Shown: positions 12,271-25,000, counted from the first letter of the stretch. The stretch: DNA of 64,000 bases from Litoditis marina (GCA_964036275.1 CAXIWQ010000254.1:186001-250000); one strand, 5' to 3'. A program made the numbers and translations. The notes: generated by a model not told the origin, from the sequence alone.

Positions 12271-14900
12271 GCTGGGAGCAACATACTTGATAGCCGTATA
12301 ACCTTTTTCCTGTAGCTGCACGGCAAAGAGTCAATAACCGCGTTAATTTGTCTTTTGTGGCTGTGCGCCACAGAATATAAAGTCGTATTAGGTTTTCGTA
12401 GCTGGGAGCAACAGACTTGATAGCCGTATGAACTTTTTCTGTAGCTGCAAGGCAAAGAGGTAATAACCGCGTTAATTTGTCTTTTGTGGCTGTGCGCCAC
12501 AGAATAGATTGTCGTATCAGGTTTTTGTAGCTGGGAGCAACAGACTTGATAGCCGTATGAACTTTTCTCTGTAGCTGCAAGCCAACAAGTCGATAACCGC
12601 GATATTTCGTGTTTTGTGGCTGTGCGCCACAGAATATAAAGTCGTATTAGGTTTTCGTAGCTGGGAGCAACAGACTTGATAGCCGTATGAAATATTCTCT
12701 GTAGCTGCAAGGCAAAGAGTCGATAACCGCGTCAATTCGTATTTTGTGGCTGTGCGCCACAGAATAGATAGTCGTATTAGGTTTTTGTAGCTGGGAGCAA
12801 CATACTTGATAGCCGTATAACCTTTTTCCTGTAGCTGCACGGCAAAGAGTCAATAACCGCGTTAATTTGTCTTTTGTGGCTGTGCGCCACAGAATATAAA
12901 GTCGTATTAGGTTTTCGTAGCTGGGAGCAACAGACTTGATAGCCGTATGAACTTTTTCTGTAGCTGCAAGGCAAAGAGGTAATAACCGCGTTAATTTGTC
13001 TTTTGTGGCTGTGCGCCACAGAATAGATTGTCGTATCAGGTTTTTGTAGCTGGGAGCAACAGACTTGATAGCCGTATGAACTTTTCTCTGTAGCTGCAAG
13101 CCAACAAGTCGATAACCGCGATATTTCGTGTTTTGTGGCTGTGCGCCACAGAATATAAAGTCGTATTAGGTTTTCGTAGCTGGGAGCAACAGACTTGATA
13201 GCCGTATGATTTTTTTTCTGTAGCTGCAAGGCAAAGAGTCAATAACCGCGTTAATTTGTCTTTTGTGGCTGTGCGCCACAGAATATAAAGTCGTATTAGG
13301 TTTTCGTAGCTGGGAGCAACAGACTTGATAGCCGTATGAACTTTTTTCTGTAGCTGCAAGGCAAAGAGGTAATAACCGCGTTAATTTGTCTTTTGTGGCT
13401 GTGCGCCACAGAATAGATTGTCGTATCAGGTTTTTGTAGCTGGGAGCAACAGACTTGATAGCCGTATGAACTTTTCTCTGTAGCTGCAAGCCAACAAGTC
13501 GATAACCGCGATATTTCGTGTTTTGTGGCTGTGCGCCACAGAATATAAAGTCGTATTAGGTTTTCGTAGCTGGGAGCAACAGACTTGATAGCCGTATGAA
13601 CTTTTTTCTGTAGCTGCAAGGCAAAGAGGTAATAACCGCGTTAATTTGTCTTTTGTGGCTGTGCGCCACAGAATAGATTGTCGTATCAGGTTTTTGTAGC
13701 TGGGAGCAACAGACTTGATAGCCGTATGAACTTTTCTCTGTAGCTGCAAGCCAACAAGTCGATAACCGCGATATTTCGTGTTTTGTGGCTGTGCGCCACA
13801 GAATATAAAGTCGTATTAGGTTTTCGTAGCTGGGAGCAACAGACTTGATAGCCGTATGATTTTTTTTCTGTAGCTGCAAGGCAAAGAGTCAATAACCGCG
13901 TTAATTTGTCTTTTGTGGCTGTGCGCCACAGAATAGATTGTCGTATTAGGTTTTTGTAGCTGGGAGCAACAGACTTGATAGCCGTATGAACTGTTCTCTG
14001 TAGCTGCAAGGCAAAGAGTCGATAACCGCGTTAATTCGTATTTTGTGGCTGTGCGCCACAGAATAGATAGTCGTATTAGGTTTTTTTAGGTGGGAGCAAC
14101 ATACTTGATAGCCGTATAACCTTTTTCCTGTAGCTGCACGGCAAAGAGTCAATAACCGCGTTAATTTGTCTTTTGTGGCTGTGCGCCACAGAATATAAAG
14201 TCGTATTAGGTTTTCGTAGCTGGGAGCAACAGACTTGATAGCCGTATGAATTTTTTTCTGTAGCTGCAAGGCAAAGAGGTAATAACCGCGTTAATTTGTC
14301 TTTTGTGGCTGTGCGCCACAGAATAGATTGTCGTATCAGGTTTTTGTAGCTGGGAGCAACAGACTTGATAGCCGTATGAACTTTTCTCTGTAGCTGCAAG
14401 CCAACAAGTCGATAACCGCGATAATTCGTATTTTGTGGCTGTGCGCCACAGAATAGATTGTCGTATTAGGTTTTTGTAGCTGGGAGCAACAGATTTGATA
14501 GCCGTATGAACTGTTCTTTGTAGCTGCAAGGCAAAGAGTCGATAACCGCGTTAATTCGTATTTTGTGGCTGTGCGCCACAGAATAGATAGTCGTATTAGG
14601 TTTTTGTAGCTGGGAGCAACATATTTGATAGCCTTATAACCTTTTTCCTGTAGCTGCACGGCAAAGAGTCAATAACCGCGTTAATTTGTCTTTTGTGGCT
14701 GTGCGCCACAGAATATAAAGTCGTATTAGGTTTTTGTAGCTGGGAGCAACAGACTTGATAGCCGTATGAACTTTTTTCTGTAGCTGCAAGCCAACAAGTC
14801 GATAACCGCGTTAATTTGTCTTTTGTGGCTGTGCGCCACAGAATAGATTGTCGTATCAGGTTTTTGTAGCTGGGAGCAACAGACTTGATAGCCGTATGAA
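12271..14900 (+). repeat. Satellite domain C1 (family C monomers)
   Basis: About 20 monomers marked by GTATCAGG, GCGATATTTCGTG and GTATAACCTTTTTCCTG. Short-period duplication is prominent: segments near 12,258-12,776 recur 519 bp later (4 monomers), and those near 13,296-13,555 recur 260 bp later (2 monomers). The A-to-C junction at about 12,270 has a counterpart at about 62,745. No gene is seen. Confidence 0.85.
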
Positions 14901-17682
14901 CTTTTTTCTGTAGCTGCAAGGCAAAGAGGTAATAACCGCGTTAATTTGTCTTTTGGTGCTGTGCGCCATAGGATATAAAGTCGTATTAGGTTTTTGTAGC
15001 CATGAGCAACAGACTTGATAGCCGTATAAACTTTTTTCTGTAGCTGCAAGGCAAAGAGTCGATAACCGCGTTATATCGTATTTTGTGGCTGTGTGCCACA
15101 GAATAGATAGTTGTATTGGGTTTTTCTAGCTGGGAGCAACATACTTGATAGCCATATAAACTTTTTTCTGTAGCTGCACGGCAAAGAGTCAATAACCGCG
15201 TTAATTTGTCTTTTGTGGCTGTGCGCCACAGAATATAAAGTCGTATTAGGTTTTTGTAGCTGGGAGCAACAGACTTGATAGCCGTACAAACTTTTTTTCT
15301 GTAGCTGCAAGGCAAAGAGGTAATAACCGCGTTAATTTGTCTTTTGTGGCTGTGCGCCACAGAATAGATTGTCGTATCAGGTTTTTGTAGCTGGGAGCAA
15401 CAGACTTGATAGCCGTATGAACTTTTCTCTGTAGCTGCAAGCCAACAAGTCGATAACCGCGATAATTCGTATTTTGTGGCTGTGCGCCACAGAATAGATT
15501 GTCGTATTAGGTTTTTGTAGCTGGGAGCAACAGATTTGATAGCCGTATGAACTGTTCTTTGTAGCTGCAAGGCAAAGAGTCGATAACCGCGTTAATTCGT
15601 ATTTTGTGGCTGTGCGCCACAGAATAGATAGTCGTATTAGGTTTTTGTAGCTGGGAGCAACATATTTGATAGCCGTATAACCTTTTTCCTGTAGCTGCAC
15701 GGCAAAGAGTCAATAACCGCGTTAATTTGTCTTTTGTGGCTGTGCGCCACAGAATATAAAGTCGTATTAGGTTTTTGTAGCTGGGAGCAACAGACTTGAT
15801 AGCCGTATGAACTTTTTTCTGTAGCTGCAAGCCAACAAGTCGATAACCGCGTTAATTTGTCTTTTGTGGCTGTGCGCCACAGAATAGATTGTCGTATCAG
15901 GTTTTTGTAGCTGGGAGCAACAGACTTGATAGCCGTATGAACTTTTTTCTGTAGCTGCAAGGCAAAGAGGTAATAACCGCGTTAATTTGTCTTTTGGTGC
16001 TGTGCGCCATAGGATATAAAGTCGTATTAGGTTTTTGTAGCCATGAGCAACAGACTTGATAGCCGTATAAACTTTTTTCTGTAGCTGCAAGGCAAAGAGT
16101 CGATAACCGCGTTATATCGTATTTTGTGGCTGTGTGCCACAGAATAGATAGTTGTATTGGGCTTTTCTAGCTGGGAGCAACATACTTGATAGCCATATAA
16201 ACTTTTTTCTGTAGCTGCACGGCAAAGAGTCAATAACCGCGTTAATTTGTCTTTTGTGGCTGTGCGCCACAGAATATAAAGTCGTATTAGGTTTTTGTAG
16301 CTGGGAGCAACAGACTTGATAGCCGTACAAACTTTTTTTCTGTAGCTGCAAGGCAAAGAGTCGATAACCGCGTTATATCGTATTTTGTGGCTGTGTGCCA
16401 CAGAATAGATAGTTGTATTGGGTTTTTCTAGCTGGGAGCAACATACTTGATAGCCATATAAACTTTTTTCTGTAGCTGCACGGCAAAGAGTCAATAACCG
16501 CGTTAATTTGTCTTTTGTGGCTGTGCGCCACAGAATATAAAGTCGTATTAGGTTTTTGTAGCTGGGAGCAACAGACTTGATAGCCGTACAAACTTTTTTT
16601 CTGTAGCTGCAAGGCAAAGAGGTAATAACCGCGTTAATTTGTCTTTTGTGGCTGTGCGCCACAGAATAGATTGTCGTATCAGGTTTTTGTAGCTGGGAGC
16701 AACCGACTTGATAGCCGTATGAACTTTTCTCTGTAGCTGCAAGCCAACAAGTCGATAACCGCGATAATTCGTATTTTGTGGCTGTGCGCCACAGAATAGA
16801 TTGTCGTATTAGGTTTTTGTAGCTGGGAGCAACAGATTTGATAGCCGTATGAACTGTTCTTTGTAGCTGCAAGGCAAAGAGTCGATAACCGCGTTAATTC
16901 GTATTTTGTGGCTGTGCGCCACAGAATAGATAGTCGTATTAGGTTTTTGTAGCTGGGAGCAACATATTTGATAGATAGCCGTATAACCTTTTTCCTGTAG
17001 CTGCACGGCAAAGAGTCAATAACCGCGTTAATTTGTCTTTTGTGGCTGTGCGCCACAGAATATAAAGTCGTATTAGGTTTTTGTAGCTGGGAGCAACAGA
17101 CTTGATAGCCGTATGAACTTTTTTCTGTAGCTGCAAGCCAACAAGTCGATAACCGCGTTAATTTGTCTTTTGTGGCTGTGCGCCACAGAATAGATTGTCG
17201 TATCAGGTTTTTGTAGCTGGGAGCAACAGACTTGATAGCCGTATGAACTTTTTTCTGTAGCTGCAAGGCAAAGAGGTAATAACCGCGTTAATTTGTCTTT
17301 TGGTGCTGTGCGCCATAGGATATAAAGTCGTATTAGGTTTTTGTAGCCATGAGCAACAGACTTGATAGCCGTATAAACTTTTTTCTGTAGCTGCAAGGCA
17401 AAGAGTCGATAACCGCGTTATATCGTATTTTGTGGCTGTGTGCCACAGAATAGATAGTTGTATTGGGTTTTTCTAGCTGGGAGCAACATACTTGATAGCC
17501 ATATAAACTTTTTTCTGTAGCTGCACGGCAAAGAGTCAATAACCGCGTTAATTTGTCTTTTGTGGCTGTGCGCCACAGAATATAAAGTCGTATTAGGTTT
17601 TTGTAGCTGGGAGCAACAGACTTGATAGCCGAACAAACTTTTTTTCTGTAGCTGCAAGGCAAAGAGGTAATAACCGCGTTAA
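14901..17682 (+). repeat. Satellite domain B, 8-mer (1,041-bp) repeats, left part
   Basis: The marker GCGCCATAGGATATAAAG first appears here. Its CC lies at 14,966, 16,007 and 17,313. The first spacing is 1,041 bp, eight monomers. The second is 1,306 bp, explained as 1,041 plus a duplicated 261-bp dimer (near 16,112-16,372 and 16,373-16,633) plus a 4-bp duplication in GATAGATAGCC near 16,971. The array is interrupted at 17,682 by the transposon. Confidence 0.88.
17679..17682. repeat. Target-site duplication TTAA, left
   Basis: TTAA directly before the element, within the monomer segment CCGCGTTAA. Uninterrupted sister monomers at 15,332-15,335 and 16,634-16,637 carry a single TTAA at the same place. 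Confidence 0.9.
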
Positions 17683-17704
17683 AGAAAGCGTTCCGCTATA
17701 ATTT
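17683..17704 (+). repeat. Terminal inverted repeat, left
   Basis: Starts AGAAAGCGTTCCGCT and pairs with the right end at 18 of 22 positions. With the flanking TTAA the match is 22 of 26. Confidence 0.88.
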
Positions 17705-18110
17705 GAGTTTCACGAAAAATTTAAAAAGCTCAAAAAAGTTTCTCAATGTCTTCCCATTGACCATGAAAAAACTTTCTGATTGAAAATTTGTAAAATGTGC
17801 ATAACGTCAAGGAATAAAGAATGGGGCATGAACATTTTCACTGTGACGCAATTTGACTTGGTTCATTTACATCCATATTTATTTTGATTTTTTAGTTTCC
17901 AATTGTGTAGTCGCATGTGATAGAGTGTTTCAAAATCATTTTTGCACTTCTATAGGCTATTTTGAGCATACCCCGTACGCAACTCCCCTATCGGTGTCAT
18001 TACGTAAGCCGCTTTTCTGAGGAAACGAAGCAAGATAGGGATATAGAAGTAGATATTTTTGACAATGGTTATTAATTTGCCATAGAGTCAGATTGTTAAC
18101 TCAAAGGTCA

Positions 18111-18132
18111 AAATTAAAGCGGGACGGATTCT
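18111..18132 (-). repeat. Terminal inverted repeat, right
   Basis: Read on the minus strand it starts AGAATCCGTCCCGCT. Mismatches to the left end are at repeat positions 5, 6, 10 and 16. Confidence 0.88.
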
Positions 18133-18136
18133 TTAA
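18133..18136. repeat. Target-site duplication TTAA, right
   Basis: Second TTAA copy. It leads straight back into monomer sequence (TTAATTTGTCTTTTGTGG) in register with the left flank. Confidence 0.9.
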
Positions 18137-21100
18137 TTTGTCTTTTGTGGCTGTGCGCCACAGAATAGATTGTCGTATCAGGTTTTTGTAGCTGGGAGCA
18201 ACAGACTTGATAGCCGTATGAACTTTTCTCTGTAGCTGCAAGCCAACAAGTCGATAACCGCGATAATTCGTATTTTGTGGCTGTGCGCCACAGAATAGAT
18301 TGTCGTATTAGGTTTTTGTAGCTGGGAGCAACAGATTTGATAGCCGTATGAACTGTTCTTTGTAGCTGCAAGGCAAAGAGTCGATAACCGCGTTAATTCG
18401 TATTTTGTGGCTGTGCGCCACAGAATAGATAGTCGTATTAGGTTTTTGTAGCTGGGAGCAACATATTTGATAGCCGTATAACCTTTTTTCTGTAGCTGCA
18501 CGGCAAAGAGTCAATAACCGCGTTAATTTGTCTTTTGTGGCTGTGCGCCACAGAATATAAAGTCGTATTAGGTTTTTGTAGCTGGGAGCAACAGACTTGA
18601 TAGCCGTATGAACTTTTTTCTGTAGCTGCAAGGCAAAGAGGTAATAACCGCGTTAATTTGTCTTTTGTGGCTGTGCGCCACAGAATAGATTGTCGTATCA
18701 GGTTTTTGTAGCTGGGAGCAACAGACTTGATAGCCGTATGAACTTTTTTCTGTAGCTGCAAGGCAAAGAGGTAATAACCGCGTTAATTTGTCTTTTGTGG
18801 CTGTGCGCCATAGGATATAAAGTCGTATTAGGTTTTTGTAGCCATGAGCAACAGACTTGATAGCCGTATAAACTTTTTTCTGTAGCTGCAAGGCAAAGAG
18901 TCGATAACCGCGTTATATCGTATTTTGTGGCTGTGTGCCACAGAATAGATAGTTGTATTGGGTTTTTCTAGCTGGGAGCAACATACTTGATAGCCATATA
19001 AACTTTTTTCTGTAGCTGCACGGCAAAGAGTCAATAACCGCGTTAATTTGTCTTTTGTGGCTGTGCGCCACAGAATATAAAGTCGTATTAGGTTTTTGTA
19101 GCTGGGAGCAACATACTTAATAGCCGTATAAACTTTTTTTCTGTAGCTGCAAGGCAAAGAGGTAATAACCGCGTTAATTTGTCTTTTGTGGCTGTGCGCC
19201 ACAGAATATAAAGTCGTATTAGGTTTTTGTAGCTGGGAGCAACAGATTTGATAACCGTATGAAATGTTCTCTGTAACTGCAAGGCAAAGAGTCAATAACC
19301 GCGTTAATTTGTATTTTGTGGCTGTGCGCCACAGAATATAAAGTCGTATTATGTTTTTGTAGTTGGAAGCAACAGACTTGATAGCCGTATGATTTTTTTT
19401 GTAGCTGCAAGTCAAAATGTCAATAACCGCGTTAATTCGTCTTTGTGGCTGTGCGCCTCAGAATAGATTGTCGTATTAGGTTTTTGTAGCTGGGAGCAAC
19501 AGATTTGATAGCCGTATGAAATGTTCTCTGTAACTGCGAGGCAAAGAGTCAATAACCGCGTTAATTCGTCTTTTGTGGCTGTGCGCCACAGAATATATAG
19601 TCGTATTAGGTTTTTGTAGCTGGGAGCAACAAACTTGATAGCCGTATGAATTTTTCTCTGTAGCTGCAAGCCAACAAGTCGATAACCGCGATAATTTGTA
19701 TTTTGTGGCTGTGCGCCACAGAATAGATTGTCGTATTAGGTTTTTGTAGCTGGGAGCAACATATTTGATAGCCGTATGAACTGTTCTCTGTAGCTGCAAG
19801 GCAAAGAGTCAATAACCGCGTTAATTTGTCTTTTGTGGCTGTGCGCCACAGAATATAAAGTCGTATTGGGTTTTTCTAGCTGGGAGCAACATACTTGATA
19901 GCCATATAAACTTTTTCCTGTAGCTGCACGGCAAAGAGTCAATAACCGAGTTAATTTGTCTTTTGTGGCTGTGCGCCACAGAATATAAAGTCGTATTAGG
20001 TTTTTGTAGCTGGGAGCAACAGACTTGATAGCCGTACAAACTTTTTTTCTGTAGCTGCAAGGCAAAGAGGTAATAACCGCGTTAATTTGTCTTTTGTGGC
20101 TGTGCGCCACAGAATAGATTGTCGTATCAGGTTTTTGTAGCTGGGAGCAACAGACTTGATAGCCGTATGAACTTTTCTCTGTAGCTGCAAGCCAACAAGT
20201 CGATAACCGCGATAATTCGTATTTTGTGGCTGTGCGCCACAAAATAGATTGTCGTATTAGGTTTTTGTAGCTGGGAGCAACATATTTGATAGCCGTATGA
20301 ACTGTTCTCTGTAACTGCGAGGCAAAGAGTCAATAACCGCGTTAATTCGTCTTTTGTGGCTGTGCGCCACAGAATATAAAGTCGTATTAGGTTTTTGTAG
20401 CTGGGAGCAACATACTTAATAGCCGTATAAACTTTTTTTCTGTAGCTGCAAGGCAAAGAGGTAATAACCGCGTTAATTTGTCTTTTGTGGCTGTGCGCCA
20501 CAGAATATAAAGTCGTATTAGGTTTTTGTAGCTGGGAGCAACAGATTTGATAACCGTATGAAATGTTCTCTGTAACTGCAAGGCAAAGAGTCAATAACCG
20601 CGTTAATTTGTATTTTGTGGCTGTGCGCCACAGAATATAAAGTCGTATTATGTTTTTGTAGTTGGAAGCAACAGACTTGATAGCCGTATGATTTTTTTTT
20701 GTAGCTGCAAGTCAAAATGTCAATAACCGCGTTAATTCGTCTTTGTGGCTGTGCGCCTCAGAATAGATTGTCGTATTAGGTTTTTGTAGCTGGGAGCAAC
20801 AGATTTGATAGCCGTATGAAATGTTCTCTGTAACTGCGAGGCAAAGAGTCAATAACCGCGTTAATTCGTCTTTTGTGGCTGTGCGCCACAGAATATATAG
20901 TCGTATTAGGTTTTTGTAGCTGGGAGCAACAAACTTGATAGCCGTATGAATTTTTCTCTGTAGCTGCAAGCCAACAAGTCGATAACCGCGATAATTTGTA
21001 TTTTGTGGCTGTGCGCCACAGAATAGATTGTCGTATTAGGTTTTTGTAGCTGGGAGCAACATATTTGATAGCCGTATGAACTGTTCTCTGTAGCTGCAAG

Positions 21101-22056
21101 GCAAAGAGTCAATAACCGCGTTAATTTGTCTTTTGTGGCTGTGCGCCACAGAATATAAAGTCGTATTGGGTTTTTCTAGCTGGGAGCAACATACTTGATA
21201 GCCATATAAACTTTTTCCTGTAGCTGCACGGCAAAGAGTCAATAACCGCGTTAATTTGTCTTTTGTGGCTGTGCGCCACAGAATATAAAGTCGTATTAGG
21301 TTTTTGTAGCTGGGAGCAACAGACTTGATAGCCGTACAAACTTTTTTTCTGTAGCTGCAAGGCAAAGAGGTAATAACCGCGTTAATTTGTCTTTTGTGGC
21401 TGTGCGCCACAGAATAGATTGTCGTATCAGGTTTTTGTAGCTGGGAGCAACAGACTTGATAGCCGTATGAACTTTTCTCTGTAGCTGCAAGCCAACAAGT
21501 CGATAACCGCGATAATTCGTATTTTGTGGCTGTGCGCCACAGAATAGATTGTCGTATTAGGTTTTTGTAGCTGGGAGCAACAGATTTGATAGCCGTATGA
21601 ACTGTTCTTTGTAGCTGCAAGGCAAAGAGTCGATAACCGCGTTAATTCGTATTTTGTGGCTGTGCGCCACAGAATAGATAGTCGTATTAGGTTTTTGTAG
21701 CTGGGAGCAACATATTTGATAGCCGTATAACCTTTTTTCTGTAGCTGCACGGCAAAGAGTCAATAACCGCGTTAATTTGTCTTTTGTGGCTGTGCGCCAC
21801 AGAATATAAAGTCGTATTAGGTTTTTGTAGCTGGGAGCAACAGACTTGATAGCCGTATGAACTTTTTTCTGTAGCTGCAAGGCAAAGAGGTAATAACCGC
21901 GTTAATTTGTCTTTTGTGGCTGTGCGCCACAGAATAGATTGTCGTATCAGGTTTTTGTAGCTGGGAGCAACAGACTTGATAGCCGTATGAACTTTTTTCT
22001 GTAGCTGCAAGGCAAAGAGGTAATAACCGCGTTAATTTGTCTTTTGTGGCTGTGCG
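18133..22056 (+). repeat. Satellite domain B, right of the element
   Basis: Resumes the interrupted 8-mer. The CCATAGGAT marker is at 18,808. A 10-mer of about 1,300 bp is then tandemly duplicated: the variants at about 19,080-20,270 reappear in order at about 20,380-21,570. Shared peculiarities include GCGCCTCAG, TTGATAACCG and GTAGTTGGAAGC. No gene is seen. Confidence 0.87.
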
Positions 22057-25000
22057 CCATAGGATATAAAGTCGTATTAGGTTTTTGTAGCCATGAGCAA
22101 CAGACTTGATAGCCGTATAAACTTTTTTCTGTAGCTGCAAGGCAAAGAGTCGATAACCGCGTTATATCGTATTTTGTGGCTGTGTGCCACAGAATAGATA
22201 GTTGTATTGGGTTTTTCTAGCTGGGAGCAACATACTTGATAGCCATATAAACTTTTTTCTGTAGCTGCACGGCAAAGAGTCAATAACCGCGTTAATTTGT
22301 CTTTTGTGGCTGTGCGCCACAGAATATAAAGTCGTATTAGGTTTTTGTAGCTGGGAGCAACATACTTAATAGCCGTATAAACTTTTTTTCTGTAGCTGCA
22401 AGGCAAAGAGGTAATAACCGCGTTAATTTGTCTTTTGTGGCTGTGCGCCACAGAATATAAAGTCGTATTAGGTTTTTGTAGCTGGGAGCAACAGATTTGA
22501 TAACCGTATGAAATGTTCTCTGTAACTGCAAGGCAAAGAGTCAATAACCGCGTTAATTTGTATTTTGTGGCTGTGCGCCACAGAATATAAAGTCGTATTA
22601 TGTTTTTGTAGCTGGGAGCAACAAACTTGATAGCCGTATGAATTTTTCTCTGTAGCTGCAAGCCAACAAGTCGATAACCGCGATAATTTGTATTTTGTGG
22701 CTGTGCGCCACAGAATAGATTGTCGTATTAGGTTTTTGTAGCTGGGAGCAACAGATTTGATAGCCGTATGAACTGTTCTCTGTAGCTGCAAGGCAAAGAG
22801 TCAATAACCGCGTTAATTTGTCTTTTGTGGCTGTGCGCCACAGAATATAAAGTCGTATTGGGTTTTTCTAGCTGGGAGCAACATACTTGATAGCCATATA
22901 AACTTTTTTCTGTAGCTGCACGGCAAAGAGTCAATAACCGCGTTAATTTGTCTTTTGTGGCTGTGCGCCACAGAATATAAAGTCGTATTAGGTTTTTGTA
23001 GCTGGGAGCAACAGACTTGATAGCCGTACAAACTTTTTTTCTGTAGCTGCAAGGCAAAGAGGTAATAACCGCGTTAATTTGTCTTTTGTGGCTGTGCGCC
23101 ACAGAATAGATTGTCGTATCAGGTTTTTGTAGCTGGGAGCAACAGACTTGATAGCCGTATGAACTTTTCTCTGTAGCTGCAAGCCAACAAGTCGATAACC
23201 GCGATAATTCGTATTTTGTGGCTGTGCGCCACAGAATAGATTGTCGTATTAGGTTTTTGTAGCTGGGAGCAACAGATTTGATAGCCGTATGAACTGTTCT
23301 TTGTAGCTGCAAGGCAAAGAGTCGATAACCGCGTTAATTCGTATTTTGTGGCTGTGCGCCACAGAATAGATAGTCGTATTAGGTTTTTGTAGCTGGGAGC
23401 AACATATTTGATAGCCGTATAACCTTTTTTCTGTAGCTGCACGGCAAAGAGTCAATAACCGCGTTAATTTGTCTTTTGTGGCTGTGCGCCACAGAATATA
23501 AAGTCGTATTAGGTTTTTGTAGCTGGGAGCAACAGACTTGATAGCCGTATGAACTTTTTTCTGTAGCTGCAAGGCAAAGAGGTAATAACCGCGTTAATTT
23601 GTCTTTTGTGGCTGTGCGCCACAGAATAGATTGTCGTATCAGGTTTTTGTAGCTGGGAGCAACAGACTTGATAGCCGTATGAACTTTTTTCTGTAGCTGC
23701 AAGGCAAAGAGGTAATAACCGCGTTAATTTGTCTTTTGTGGCTGTGCGCCATAGGATATAAAGTCGTATTAGGTTTTTGTAGCCATGAGCAACAGACTTG
23801 ATAGCCGTATAAACTTTTTTCTGTAGCTGCAAGGCGAAGAGTCGATAACCGCGTTATATCGTAATTTTTGGCTGTGTGCCACAGAATAGATAGTTGTATT
23901 GGGTTTTTCTAGCTGGGAGCAACATACTTGATAGCCATATAAACTTTTTTCTGTAGCTGCACGGCAAAGAGTCAATAACCGCGTTAATTTGTCTTTTGTG
24001 GCTGTGCGCCACAGAATATAAAGTCGTATTAGGTTTTTGTAGCTGGGAGCAACATACTTGATAGCCGTATAAACTTTTTTTCTGTAGCTGCAAGGCAAAG
24101 AGGTAATAACCGCGTTAATTTGTCTTTTGTGGCTGTGCGCCACAGAATATAAAGTCGTATTAGGTTTTTGTAGCTGGGAGCAACAGATTTGATAGCCGTA
24201 TGAAATGTTCTCTGTAACTGCAAGGCAAAGAGTCAATAACCGCGTTAATTTGTATTTTGTGGCTGTGCGCCACAGAATATAAAGTCGTATTATGTTTTTG
24301 TAGTTGGAAGCAACAGACTTGATAGCCGTATGATTTTTTTTTTGTAGCTGCAAGTCAAAATGTCAATAACCGCGTTAATTCGTCTTTGTGGCTGTGCGCC
24401 TCAGAATAGATTGTCGTATTAGGTTTTTGTAGCTGGGAGCAACAGATTTGATAGCCGTATGAAATGTTCTCTGTAACTGCGAGGCAAAGAGTCAATAACC
24501 GCGTTAATTCGTCTTTTGTGGCTGTGCGCCACAGAATATATAGTCGTATTAGGTTTTTGTAGCTGGGAGCAACAAACTTGATAGCCGTATGAACTTTTCT
24601 CTGTAGCTGCAAGCCAACAAGTCGATAACCGCGATAATTTGTATTTTGTGGCTGTGCGCCACAGAATAGATTGTCGTATTAGGTTTTTGTAGCTGGGAGC
24701 AACATATTTGATAGCCGTATGAACTGTTCTCTGTAGCTGCAAGGCAAAGAGTCGATAACCGCGTCAATTCGTATTTTGTGGCTGTGCGCCACAGAATAGA
24801 TAGTCGTATTAGATTTTTGTAGCTGGGAGCAACATACTTGGTAGCCGTATAACCTTTTTCCTGTAGCTGCACGGCAAAGAGTCAATAACCGCGTTAATTT
24901 GTCTTTTGTGGCTGTGCGCCACAGAATAGATTGTCGTATTAGGTTTTTGTAGCTGGGAGCAACAGATTTGATAGCCGTATGAAATATTCTCTGTAACTGC

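Larger units (their letters stand above)
17683..18132. mobile_element. 450-bp non-autonomous TTAA-target DNA transposon (MITE-like)
   Basis: This is the only non-satellite sequence in the window. Both ends abut TTAA, and the outer 22 bp form an inverted repeat with 18 of 22 matches (AGAA..CGT.CCGCT.TAATTT). The marker spacing across it is 1,495 bp. Removing the 450-bp element plus one TTAA leaves exactly 1,041 bp, the local 8-mer period, which confirms a clean insertion. The interior is AT-rich and I see no credible transposase frame. It contains nested inverted repeats: ACTTCTATA 17,946-17,954 with TATAGAAGT 18,042-18,050; CCCTATC 17,986-17,992 with GATAGGG 18,034-18,040; TCAATG 17,743-17,748 with CATTGA 17,755-17,760. 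TTAA targets are known for the piggyBac and Kolobok superfamilies. The AGAA ends lack the CCC often seen in piggyBac elements, so a Kolobok-type origin is possible but unproven. Confidence 0.9.

Noticed and set aside
16027..16872. Protein-coding gene of 281 codons on the minus strand
   Set aside because: It consists of the satellite read through several monomers. It overlaps equivalent frames in other phases, starts at a non-ATG codon, and repeats the same peptide blocks with frame changes at each monomer. Nothing suggests selection on a protein.
17683..18132. Transposase gene inside the inserted element
   Set aside because: The 450-bp interior is AT-rich with frequent stops and no recognisable domain. 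It is too short for a transposase.
17683..18132. Firm assignment of the element to piggyBac
   Set aside because: The TTAA target fits, but the AGAA ends lack the CCC often found at piggyBac termini. Other TTAA-target families such as Kolobok remain possible, so only the structural class is stated.
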